From positions 62,001-126,000 of the forward strand of contig JALJCO010001091.1 in NCBI GenBank assembly GCA_023101725.1: 64,000 bases of DNA. The letters are read 5' to 3'. Below the pieces are notes generated by a model. The model had not been told where the DNA came from. It searched no databases and was given only the letters and a program-made list of their open reading frames with translations. Of this stretch, positions 1 through 12,200 are shown piece by piece. A program made the translations under genes and the position numbers. Numbering within the stretch: position 1 is the stretch's first letter; every line of letters starts with the position of its first letter. The DNA comes from Atherinomorus stipes (taxonomy: Eukaryota; Chordata; Actinopteri; Atheriniformes; Atherinidae).

Positions 1-954
1 TTGTGCAACATCAAGTAATGTAAAAGCTGAAAAAGCTGTGAAATGATGATGATGGGTGGGGTGGTGGTGCAGGCTGTGTTTATATGGACCTGCATCAGAC
101 CGTAGACATGCTTATGTTGACTCTGTGATGTCATACGTCTCACCTCCCCATGTTTGTTGGTTTAGTATAGAATAGTGTGTGTTTGACACCTCACACGTCC
201 CCCGGTCTCTGACCTGGTGTGTTTGTGTTTCTACCAGCACAAACACATTCATCTTCTGTTGTTCTTTCCAGAAACAAAGGATGGGGGGGCAGCGAGGAGG
301 GGTGGGGTGGAGTTGGTTGTTTTTGTGTTAAAGGACAGGAAACATAAAATGAGGCTTTCCCCTTAGGGCACAGCCACCATGTGATGTCATCCAGTTGCTA
401 TGGTTACCAGGCATAATCATCTGTGAGTTCCTGTCATGTTTAGTTAAAAACAGGCAGACACAGTGCCACACACACACACACACAGATGCTGACCACACAC
501 ACACACCTACACGGTGGCTGTTAAAGCTGAGAAAACACACGCTCCAGCTGGCTCTGCTCATCATCAGGCTTTTAATCAGTCTGAAAAAAGTCTGGAAGGA
601 CCGTGTGGTGGATCCGGTCTTTGTTGTAAAAATGCCTCCTGGTGTTGAACGATGTTGGAAAGCCGTTTCTTTCCCTGTAAATGTAACTGCGCTGAAAACC
701 GCCGTTCTGCTGCGAGCTGCAGTTTGGTGGGACCTGGTGGATCAGATGGAGAAACTGGTGATTTCATTATCTATTTGTTTAAGAAGTCTCCTCACCTCCT
801 GTGCTAAGTTCAGTGTATTAGAATCAAATTTGACATTTTACTCCCCATCTCCTTTAAAGGTGCAGTGAGTAACAAAACCAAACGTCAATGGCAGAAGGAA
901 CACAATTCAAAACTGTGTTTCTATTGATGGTAAGGTCTATTTGGGGGTCTAGTA
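1..954. other. Upstream intron sequence, no gene recognised
   Basis: This is presumably an intron of ablim2, between the first LIM1 exon and the exon at 3038. It contains a CA microsatellite (about 464-512). Open frames here lack coding character and cross the microsatellite. I see no LIM1 first-half exon. Confidence 0.5.
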
Positions 955-2190
955 GAGGAGGGTCCGTCAGATAGCTGAGCCTCAGACTGAGGAGGAGCAG
1001 TTTGGTTTTGGTCCTGGTCGTGGAACAGTGGACCAGCTCTACACCCTCTTCAGGGTCCTGGAGGGGGCATGGGAGTTCACCAAACCAGTCTACATGTGCT
1101 TTGTGGACCTGGAGAAGGTGGTCGACAGTGTCCCCCGGGGATTCCTGTGGGGGGGTGCTCCAGGACTGTGGAGTACCGGACCCCCTGTTCGAGCTGTCTG
1201 GTCCCTGTATGACCGGTGTCAGAGCTTGGACCACCTTTCTGGTTGTAGGTCGGATCCATTTCCGGTGAGGATTGGCGTCCACCAGGACTGCCCTTTATCA
1301 CCTGCCCTTTATCACCGATCCTGTTCAGAACCTTTATGGACAGGATTTCTAGACCAGCCGAAGTGTTGAGGGAAACCGGTTTGGTGGTCTCAGGATCAGG
1401 TCTCTGCTGTTTGCAGATGATGTGGTTCTGTTGGCGTCATCGGGCCGTGATCTCCAACTCCCGCTGGAGTGCTTTGCAGCCAAGTGTGAAGCAGCTGGGA
1501 TGAAAATCAGCAACTCCAAATCCGATACCATGATCCTCACCCGGAAAAGGGGGGAGTGTCCTCTCCGGGTCGGGGTGAGGTCCTGCCCCAGGTGGAGGAG
1601 TTCAAGTATCTCGGGGTCGTGTTCAGGAGTGAGGGAAGGATGGAGCAGGAGATGGACAGACGGATCGGTGCGGCGTCTGCAGTGATAAAGACTCTGCATC
1701 GGTCCGTTGTGGTGAAGAAAGAGCTGAGCCAGAAGGAGAAGCTCTGGATTTACCGTCCATCTACGTCCCCCCCCTCACCTATGGCCATGAGCTGTGGGTC
1801 ATGACCGAAAGAACAAGATTGCGGATACAAGCGGCTGAAATGAGTTTTCTCCGCAGGGTGGCCGGGCTCTCCCTTAGAGATAGGGTGAGGAGCTCGGTCA
1901 TCCGGGAGGGACTCAAAGTAGAGCCGCTGCTCCTCCGTATAGAGAGGAGCCAGATGAGGTGGCTCGGGCATCTGGTTAGGATGCCTCCTGGACGCCTCCC
2001 TGGTGAGGTGATCCAGGCACGTCCCACCGGGACCAGACCCCGGGGGAGACCCAGGACATGCTGGAGGGACTACGTCTCCCGGCTGGCCTGGGAATGCCTC
2101 GCGATCCCCCCGGATGAGCTGGCGGCTGTGGCCGGGGTGAGGGAAGTCTGGGCTTCCCTGCTTAGGCAGCTGCCCCCGCGACCCGAATTA
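955..2190 (+). pseudogene. Decayed non-LTR retrotransposon (LINE) reverse transcriptase
   Basis: Conceptual translation in several frames gives a reverse transcriptase and C-terminal region: EEEQFGFGPGRGT near 990, a YMCFVDLEK-type palm motif near 1090, the FADD catalytic box at about 1410-1421 followed by VVLLAS, EFKYLGVVF near 1600, and a C-terminal block RSQMRWLGHLVRMPPGR near 1950. The frame changes several times (between about 1270 and 1420, near 1680 and near 1800), so it is dead. The 5' part with any endonuclease domain is missing, which is typical of 5'-truncated LINE copies. It lies in the sense orientation of ablim2. I do not assign a clade. Confidence 0.85.
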
Positions 2191-2391
2191 TTTTTGTTGA
2201 AATATTTATTTTGAATAAAAATACTAAAAGACCAACGAGGGGTGTAAATCACAGCTTTGATCACGATCCGATATCATATTGATACAGTGGATAGGCAATT
2301 CAATGTTTGTCGATGTCTCAAGTTCAATCACAATACAATTTCGATTCAGTTTGATTTAGGATGCACCTCACTGTCGTTTTTTTTTTTTTAG

Positions 2392-2487
2392 ACCAATATT
2401 TTACCAACAAAATCTTGAAAGATCTCATTCTCGCAAGATCTTGTTACTAAACGAGATCTTGCAAGATTTTGTTGGTAAAATATTGGT
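2392..2487. repeat. Perfect 26-bp inverted repeat
   Basis: The arms at 2392-2417 and 2462-2487 are exact reverse complements with a 44-base loop that itself contains smaller palindromes (cgcaagatcttg and similar). The arm sequence resembles the core of the AT-rich MITE family found at 16145, 29901, 40756, 50361 and 60208. This may be a remnant of a related element. Confidence 0.8.
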
Positions 2488-3037
2488 ACCGGATAGTAGT
2501 ATCTTCTTCCACCAGCGTTGGTCCAGCATGTCTAAAAGTTCCTGTTATCCTAGAAGAACTTCATATCCCAGCATTCCTTTAAGAGTCATGTGACTACGGT
2601 GCAGCTGCTGCTGCTACAGACTGACTTGCTTTGAAGCTGCTTATAATATGTCTGGTTTTAAGTTGTTGGTTAAGTTACCAAGTTGTCAGAAACATTAGAA
2701 TTAGCAACATCTTGGCTAATACCTGCTAATATCTGATATCTGGTAGCCAGATGTCCAAAATGAACTCCTCTGGCTGAGTTAAGGAGATTTTGGGATCTTT
2801 GCTCTCTGAATATGAGAGATACAACCTCACAGTTGTCTGCAAAGATCCGTATCGGTTGATATCCAATATCAGAAAAAAAGCCAATATGGAACATTGCTAA
2901 TAATATGTGGTCGTATTGATACCTACCTGTTGCTTATCCGTGTAATTTTTGTCCCATAGTGTTCAATAATAAGCTCATTTATGTTCTTCTCTTCCTCTCT
3001 TCCCTCTCTCCTTCTTCATTCTCTCTACCCTCCCCAG

Positions 3038-3221
3038 TGTGTGGCTGTGAACTTGCCCAGGGAGGCTTCTTTGTGCGGCAGGGTGAATACATCTGTACTA
3101 CGGACTACCAGCGGATGTATGGGACTCGCTGCTTCAGCTGCCAGGACTTCATTGAAGGGGAGGTGGTGTCAGCCCTGGGAAAGACCTACCACCCCCGCTG
3201 TTTCGTCTGCGCCTCCTGCAA
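3038..3221 (+). CDS. ablim2: ablim2 exon: end of LIM1 and first half of LIM2
   Basis: The frame opens inside a Val codon (two bases here) and reads [17 protein letters not shown], ending with two bases of a Lys codon. It supplies the last zinc ligands of LIM1 (Cys, then the Cys of YIC and the Asp of TTDY) and the first ligands of LIM2 (CFSC, then [10 protein letters not shown]). The acceptor follows a long pyrimidine tract (ccctccccag) and the donor is gtaag. The exon is 184 nt with no stop. Reading past the donor gives a stop within a few codons, which supports the boundary. Confidence 0.95.
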
Positions 3222-6200
3222 GTAAGAAGCAGGAGTCCGTCCATCCATCCATCATCCATCCTGTATTGAACACAACGTTCCCAGCTGTAACACCAACACT
3301 AGAACATGTTGTGGTTTATCTGGTGACATCACCTTCAGCAGTGACATTTACATGCACTTATCTTTTTATGTCACTTTAGGATTTTCTTCTTTGTGAGATG
3401 TAAGCCTTCTCCTGTATGTACCGTCCATACTGACTGTTGATGAATAGACGTGAAAAAGAATGGAAATCAACCTGAACTTGTTGGAATAAAGCAGAGCTCC
3501 GTGATAATCAGCTGAGATGCATTAGATGTGTATAACAGAGATGGCTTTTTCTTTAGTATAGTTTTAAACGAATCAGCAGCAGCTGAGCTCAGAGCAGATT
3601 TAAATATTCTCCATAATCTGATGTTAATCCTGCTCTGTATTAATTTGGCACAATTATGAGCTTTACTATGTACATACAGTATATACACGAGGAGATTTAG
3701 GTCAGCCGCGCTCCTGAAATTCTAACCCAGTTTAACCCAACCCTCCAGGGTTTCAATCACATGTTCAATGTTCAGGGTCTACAGAGTCCAAGTTAAGCTG
3801 GGAAAACTGTAGACGGGGGTAAATTTAGTCTTCAGAATATAGAAGGAATCCAGTACAGTGTCGGCACTTGCTTCGTGTGAAATCCAACAAATTAACAGTA
3901 ACTTTGTTATCAAACCTAATCCCTGTAGTCTGTAGATAATAGATCAGGTCAAAAGCCTCACACTGAGCCAGACCAGAACACAATCTAATTTAGAAACTCT
4001 GCAAATAAGAAGGTAAAATGTAATGAACAGGCTATAAATAATAGAGGGTTGATGTATGCATCAACCTTCAGCTGTTCCCAGTCGCTTGCAGGACAAGCAG
4101 TGCATGCATCATTATTTCCCGCTCAGTTTAATGGCTCATTTACTGTCTAATTAATAAAGTTAATATGACAGATGTGTTATCTTTAAGTTCACAGCCATGC
4201 AATAACTCATTAAATGTTAGCGTGCGTGCCTAGTTTTTCTTTCAGGATGGCCAGCATGCAAATGTTACCTCAAGCTTTGTAAAGCTGGCACCAGCAAGTT
4301 GCTCCACACAGTTTACAAAGCATCTTGTGTTGTTTTACACCAAACATGGTGTGTCCACATGTTTTCAAAAGACAGGCATGATGATCACTTATTTCATTAA
4401 TGTACATCAGAGCTAATTGTACCATCTTCCTGAGCGTAGATAAGTTGTGTATTGCTTCCTTCTTAAGGCTCATATATGCTTAACATGAGATATGTTTGTG
4501 TTCATTTTGTGAGTATTTCAGTGTATTTTCAGAGAGCTTGTGGATGCATATAAGAAACAGCAAACTGAGGTGTACCACTGGAAGTCAAAGAGATGGAGTG
4601 CAGCTATTGTGTGACTGGGGACAGGAGCAATTATGAAGAGGAATCTTTATAACCTGTAATGTGTCAGCAGGCTGACGTACAGACACCTCAGGAATTTATA
4701 AGATCTTTTGTTGAGGTTCATCAAAGCAGGAATGGAGAGCACCATAAATAGGTTTAGATGGCTAACGTATGGATATGTCAGTGGTTAACTGGGAGTCTTC
4801 CAGGAAAGTATACTGAAGAACACAGCAGTAAGCTGAGGAACCACTGGAGAAAGAGTCAGGAGTGCTGGAAGATGAGCTAAAGTTTGGGAGACAACTTATC
4901 TTTATAACTTCAAGCAGGCAAGCAGTTTTGAAGGTCCTATATTCATCCAGCCATTGAACCATTTTTATGACATTATTATTATATTAGTAAAAAATCATCT
5001 CAAAATGACTCTATTAGCGCAATATTATCACTTGCCACAATAATTTCTGAGACAATTAATTGCATAGTAAAATTTGTTATCATGACAGGCCTAAGTGGTG
5101 GGACTGCTGCTGAAGTAGGGAGCAACGTAGGCGGAAGGGATCAGTAACCGCGTCTGAGTGAGTTGGCTTCAAAGGCGGCTTGGAATACAAAAACTTCAGA
5201 CCATGACCTAACCAAGATGAATTCTTGGTCCACATAGTATTGTGATTTATTTAATGGCTGCACAGACCACCTCATCTACTGTGCAGCCTGCTTTTATGTT
5301 TCTCTCTGAGAAGACACATTGTCATGACCTCCTTCACGGTCACCATGTTTGCTCTTGCAGTGAACTCTGAACTGCCCACTAGTGGATGCATTATCTAACA
5401 ACCACGCCAACATAAAGCATACTTGGGAGTACGTATGCAGTGACATTTGACAACGTTTGACAACATTTGAAATGGATGTACCTATCTATGTAAAGTGTGC
5501 ATAAATGGACCCTTACTACTCTGCTGAGTATTTTTATTTGGTTGTTGGCATGTTTTCACCAAATAAAAATAGTATTGATAAAAAACTATAAAAGAGAATC
5601 CGGACTGACTCCTACTAATGACTTGAACCAGTGACATGTTTTGAATCTGTAGACACAGTCAGGTAGTGTTCTCGCTCCAGTCTTTATTCAGCATGGCTTT
5701 TCTTCCAAAAGGACTGTTGGTGTTGAGTACAGTTGTAGTGCATAAATGTACAAATATAGACGAGCACACAAAGACACGTGTCACAGCTCATCGTACAGTC
5801 CTCACCTGTTTCGAACCGTGCACATGCTCCTCCTGTGCTGTATGTGTGATGAAGCCAGTGCTGTCTCCCAGGAACAGACAGGTAACGGGATCTTTTCTTT
5901 GGCTGGAATGTAAGTGCATGGTCAGTCAGTGTAGCCACTTAACCAATTGCCACAGCTGTGATTGTCTTTTGAACATGGGAGTGGACTTTTCTTTATTGCA
6001 CATGTGCAGACACTACTCCCTCTTATCATACTTTGGTGACCCCTTTGCTGAACCTGAGATCAGAATGTTCCAGTGAAGCATTTGAGGTTTGTAATGTGAT
6101 CATGTAACCTTTGCACTCCTCTCATAACAAATATTTCTTTTGAGGACAGAAAACACTCAGGCTTATTGTGAGAAATGCCAAAAGAGATCAGGGAGAGAGC

Positions 6201-9200
6201 AAATGCAGTTTGACATAAGACTTCAGACTCGTGTGTGTTTGTGTTTTAGTCACATTAATCATCCATAATTCATCCATAATTTTCACCTTCATTGTTTATT
6301 TCAAATTATGCTTCAGCTCACCTCATGAAAAAAAATAGAAGAATGAAGTCTTATGCAAGGTGTAACAGTGAGGGTGAAATCAGGCCAAGCTCGAGTCCAT
6401 AATGTCAGCAAGACTTAAAGATTATGTTTGAACTTTTCTGTTTATACGTGACTATTATCTCAGCCCCAGACAGCCAGCCTGCATGTATTCCTCTGGCTCT
6501 GACAGCATGACTGCAGCTCTAATATCACATTTCTGAGCTGGAGGAAGCAGCACGTGGCAGCAGATGATCATCATTCTCGCTGCACTTGGTGACAGCAGAT
6601 TTGTGGAAGCACCAGGCACAAACAGCCAAGAGACATTAACACACTTTCATTGTGCTTGTAGAGTCTCTCCAACACGATAATGCCCCTGTATCCATGGGGA
6701 TTATACAGTTGTGTGAAAAGTGTTTCCCCCACTTACTAATGCAAATCTTCATGTAAAAACTGCATTTTTCTTTACTTGTGTTATCTTTTTTGAATATTTA
6801 AATTCGTTTGATGATCTGAGACATATAAGTGTGACAAACATGCAAAAAAAACAGAAATCAGGAAGGAGACAAACACTTTCACACAACTCTACCTGGTGAA
6901 TAAAGCCGACTGCAGTGCATCCTTCCTTCCTGGAAATGTTCCTGCTGATGAAGTTCAGTCACACGGCCCAGCATGGCAGCTTCAAGCCCTGTGCCTAATT
7001 GATAGGCCTCATCTCGAAAACTTCCTTCCAATTATAAAATTAACATAATGTATCTCTCTGGAAGGTCTACTTGAACATTTTTGGAGTCATGCACTGAACA
7101 AAAGAACATATTGGATTTATGTAATTCAATAGTGGACACTGGTTGCACATGGATGATTTGTTTTGGCAGCGACTTTAAAAATTGAGTTAAATTCACACAA
7201 GTTAAAGGCATATGCCACCCCTGGGTGAAATTGAGCCTCCCCCCGTAGTGCCCTGAGTTGGACAAGTGGGCAGAAGTCTTTTCTAACCGAGCCAGTCATT
7301 CTCTGAATCTGGCAGCACTGACTTTAGCTTAGCTTAGCATAGTTGCTGTAATCTAGTGTTTCCAACAAGCACCGCTTGGTGAAAGTGAACTAATTAACTC
7401 TAGATTTTTTCCAATTACATTTCCTGACCCGCAAATTCTGATCGAGTACAAATGAGAAGCCGATTTTACATCAAAGGACTGACTAGGCGGCATTTAATAG
7501 AGGAACTATATGCCGCAGAAGTACAGGCCAATCACAGGGGAGCAAAGGCAGCAAAGGCAGGGATAGTAGCAAAGGCAGCACATATCCCCAACTTCTGCAA
7601 ACAGGGTTGCCACTGGTGCTAGTTGGAACCACCAGATTGCAGCAACTATGCTAAGCTAAGCTAAAGTCAGTGCTGATGATAACGGTCAGTGGAGAGTGAA
7701 TTACGAAGAATGACGAGCTGCTGTCTTATTCAACTGTTTCTGAACAAAGACACAAAGCTGACCGTCCATGATTGGGTTGATTCTCGCTCTGACATTCATG
7801 CAGCTGCAGCTCTAAACTGCAGATCGTAGGACAATAAAGCCCCTTTCAGACCTGCTCTGGAAAGTGGTAATAGTGTGGACTTTGTCCTCTATACTGTTTG
7901 CATTCACTCAAATATTTCGCTCTTTTATCTCAGAGCTTGTGCAGACATTTACCAGCTAGCCTCCATGTTGTAAGAGCGGAAATGTTGTGGCACGTAGATT
8001 TGGCTGAGTACACGGGAAAATGTTCCGGACAGGGTTGAAAGGACGGCTGTCGCTGTAGGAGTAACATTCGACCTATCCGCAACATTTCCTGATGTCTGAA
8101 CGTGGCTGGGACCCAGTAAGTAAATATGTTGCAAGGAAGCAACATATTTGAAAAGGCAACTATGTTTAAGGAGCAGATGGACTTTTCTGCAAATATTCCA
8201 CAGTGCAAGTCTGAAAGTGGCTTATGCGAACAATATTTCTGCAATCACCATGTCTGAGAAAGACCTGGAAAAGACAAGCATAGCCTTAACTGGATTTAGT
8301 CCTGATCACAGAACTGTTTTGCAGCAGACTAAATTCATTTTAGTAAAATAAAAACCTGCTATTCCCTAAAGGCTTCTCACTTCTAACTCACCATCAATCA
8401 AATATTCATACTTAATATCACATTTATTCAGGCATCTTTCTCAGAGACCCTTCACATGATGTAATTAACTTTTTAAAGAGAATATCTTTTGAGAGCTTTT
8501 ATCTCAAACTCCAGTTCTTGTCTTATCTTGTGTGTTTGTGTTTGCAGACAGCCGTTTCCAGCCGGTGACCGGGTGACATTTAACGGGAAGGAGTGTATCT
8601 GCCAAAAGTGTACCCAGCCTCTCCCTGCCAACAGCCCTGCACCCATCCAAGCTGTCCACAGTCAGTAGTCCAAGCTTTCCCCCTCACATAGAGAATCTGT
8701 CATTCACAGCCAGCTTCCGCCTCATTCCTCACCAAACAGCCACTAATCTCTGTTAATCTGTCTGCAGACTGCTGCGGCTGTGGGAAGGAGTTTAAGAACG
8801 AACAGTCTCTGGTGGCGCTGGACAAGCACTGGCACCTGGGCTGCTTCAAGTGTAAAGTCTGCAACAAGGTGCTCAATGCCGAGTACATCAGCAAGTAAGT
8901 CGTTGGTTAGCTGATGGGAGTGCCGCTTCTTTTCAGAAACACTGTCAGGCATTTGAGGTTTCCCCCATTTCTGTTCATATATATTTGTTACACTTTTCTG
9001 ATGCTGACTGGGAGTAAGGGTTCTAGATGTTGACTGGGATTAAAGGTTCTGGATGCTACTGGGATTAAAGGTTCTACATGTTGACTGGGATTAAAGGTTC
9101 CAATCCTGACTGGAATTTAAGGTTCTGGTTTCTTACTGGGATTAAAGCTTGTGGATGCTGACTGGGATTGAAGGTTCTAGATGCTGACTGGGATTAAAGG

Positions 9201-12200
9201 TTCCTGTTGCTGACTCGGATTAAAGGCTCTAGATGTTGACTCGGATTAAAGATTCTGATGCTGACTGGGATTGAAGGTTCTGATGCTGACTGGGATTGAA
9301 GTTTCTGATGCTGACTGGATTAAAGGTTCTGGATGCTGACTGGGATTAAAGGTTCTGATGCTGACTGGGATTAAAGGTTCTAGATGTTGACTGGGATTAA
9401 AGGTTCCAATGCTGACTGGAATTTAAGGTTCTGGTTTCTTACTGGGATTAAAGCTTCTGGATGCTGACTGGGATTGAAGGTTCTAGATGCTGACTGGGAT
9501 TAAAGGTTCTAAATGCTGACTGGGATTAAAGTTTCCTGTTCCTGACTGGGATTTAAGGTTCTGATGCTGACTGGGATTGAAGGTTCTGATGCTGACTGGG
9601 ATTGAAGTTCTGATGCTAACAGGAGATAAAGGTTCTGATGCTGACTGGGATTAAAGGTTCTACATGTTGACTGGGATTAAAGGTTCTGGATGGCTACTGG
9701 GATTAAAGGTTCTGGTTGCTGACTGGGATTAAAGGTTCTACATGTTGACTGGGATTTAAGGTTCCAATCCTGACTGGAATTTAAGGTTCTGGTTTCTTAC
9801 TGGGATTAAAGCTTGTGGATGCTGACTGGGATTGAAGGTTCTAGATGCTGACTGGGATTAAAGGTTCCTGTTGCTGACTGGGATTAAAGGCTCTAGATGT
9901 TGACTCGGATTAAAGATTCTGATGCTGACTGGGATTGAAGGTTCTGATGCTGACTGGGATTCAAAGTTTCTGATGCGGACAGCGATTGAGATTTAGGTTC
10001 TACTGTACATGCTGACTGGGATTAAAGGTTCTGACTCTAACTGGGATTAAAGTCTCTCGATGCTGACTGGGATTCAAGTTTCTAGATGCTGACTAGGATT
10101 ATAAGGTTCTAGATGCTGACTGGGATTAAAGGTTTTAAATGCTGACTAGGATTAAAGTTTCCTGTTCCTAGCTGGGATTAAAGGTTCTAGATGTTGACTC
10201 GGATTAAAGATTCTGATGCTGACTGGGATTGAAGGTTCTGATGCTGACTGGGATTGAAGTTTCTGATGCTAACTGGAAATATAGGTTCTGATGCTGACTG
10301 GGATTAAAGGTTCTGACGCTAACTGGGATTAAAGGTCTCTCGATGCTGACTGGTATTCAAGTTTCTAGATGCTGACTAGGATTTAAGGTTCTAGATGCTG
10401 ACTGGGATTAAAGGTTCTACTGTAGATGCTGAATGGGTTGAAAGGTTCTAGATCCTGACTGGGATTGAAGGTTCTAATCCTGACTTGCATTATAGGTTCT
10501 GATGCTGACTGGGATCTAAAGTTCTGGAAGCTGACTGGGATTAAAGGTTCTACATGTTGACTGGGATTAAAGGTTCTGGATGGCTATTGGGATTAAAGGT
10601 TCTGGATGCTGACTGGGATTAAAGGTTCTACATGTTGACTGGGATTAAAGGTTCCAATGCTGACTGGAATTTAAGGTTTTGGTTTCTTCCTGGGATTAAA
10701 GCTTCTGGATGCTGACTGGGATTGAAGGTTTTAAATGCTGACTGGGATTAAAGGTTCCTGTTCCTGACTGGGATTTAAGGTTCTAGATGTTGACTGGGAT
10801 TCAAAGATTCTGATGACTGACTGGGATGAAAGGTTCTACTGTAGATGCTGACTGGGATTAAGGGTTCTGACGCTGACTGGGATTAAAATCTCTCAATGCT
10901 GACTGGGATTAAAGGTTCTCAATGCTGACTGGTATTTGAGGTTCTGATGCTGACTGGGATTAAAGGTTCTGATGCTGACTGGGAATGAAGGTTCTACTGT
11001 AGACGCTGACTGGGATAAATGGTTCTGATGCTGACTGGTATTAAAGGTTCTGATGCTGACTGGGATTAAGGGTTCTAGATGTTGACTGGGTTTAAAAGGT
11101 TCTACTGTAGATGCTGAATGGGTTGAAAGGTTCTAGATCCTGACTGGGATTGAAGGTTCTGATGCTGACTGGGATTAAAGCATTTGGATGCTGACTTTGA
11201 TTAAAAGTTCTAATGCTGACTGGGATTACAGGTTCTGGATGCTGACTGGGATTAAAGGTTTTGGTTGTTGACTGGGATTAAAGGTTCTGATGCTGACTGG
11301 GATTAAATGTTGTAAAAGCTGACTGGGATTTAAGGTTCTGGTTGCTAACTTGGATTAAAAGTTCCAGATGTTGACTGGGAATAAAGGTTCTGGATTCTGA
11401 GTGGGATTAAATGTTCTGATGCTGACTGGGATTAAAGGTTCTAGATGCTGACTGGGATCAAAGGTTCTGATTCTGACTTGCATTAAAGGTTCTGATGCTG
11501 ACAGGGATTGAATGTTCTGATGCTGACTGGGATTAAAGGTTCTGGATGCTGACTGGGATTAAAGGTTCTGATTCTGACTTGCATTAAAGGTTCTGATGCT
11601 GACTGGGAATAAAGGTTTCGATTCTGAGTGGGATTAAATGTTCTGATGCTGACTGGGATTAAAGGTGCCCAGGCTGAAGTTCCAAGGGTACATGTCGCAG
11701 CCTGATCTGAGACTCCGCTATGTTTCCTGGAGCATGTGCTTCTGTCTTACCTGGTCTTTTGTCTCGTGTTGTCTGAACAGGGATGGGATCCCCTTCTGCG
11801 AGATGGATTACCACGCCATGTTTGGCATTCAGTGTGAGAGCTGTAAGAAGTACATCACTGGGAAAGTCTTGGAGGTATGGTTCCAGTGTTTCACACGGAG
11901 ATGCCGGGAAGGTTGTGCATGGTTTCACTTAAACATACCACACTAAAACGAACAATCAAGTTCACAATGGGAGTATAACTGTAGGAAGCGAACAATAATG
12001 ACTACATGTATGATGGGGCTTATCCAAATAATGAAATATCAATAATACGTCATCTAATCAGGTGTAATACTTTAAGAGATACAGCTAACAAACAAGATTG
12101 ATGTTTGACTGGCTCTGTGATCGATGCAGGAGCAGATATGTAAAGAGGTTTTAAGCTTGGAGGGACATTAGAGGACACCAGACGCTGGGTACAACCGAAC

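Noticed and set aside
395..868. 157-codon open frame on +
   Set aside because: Crosses a CA microsatellite, has no recognisable domain and no splice-site context. Treated as chance.
5666..6076. 136-codon open frame on + in the second intron
   Set aside because: Cys-rich by chance, with no LIM spacing and no phase-compatible splice sites.
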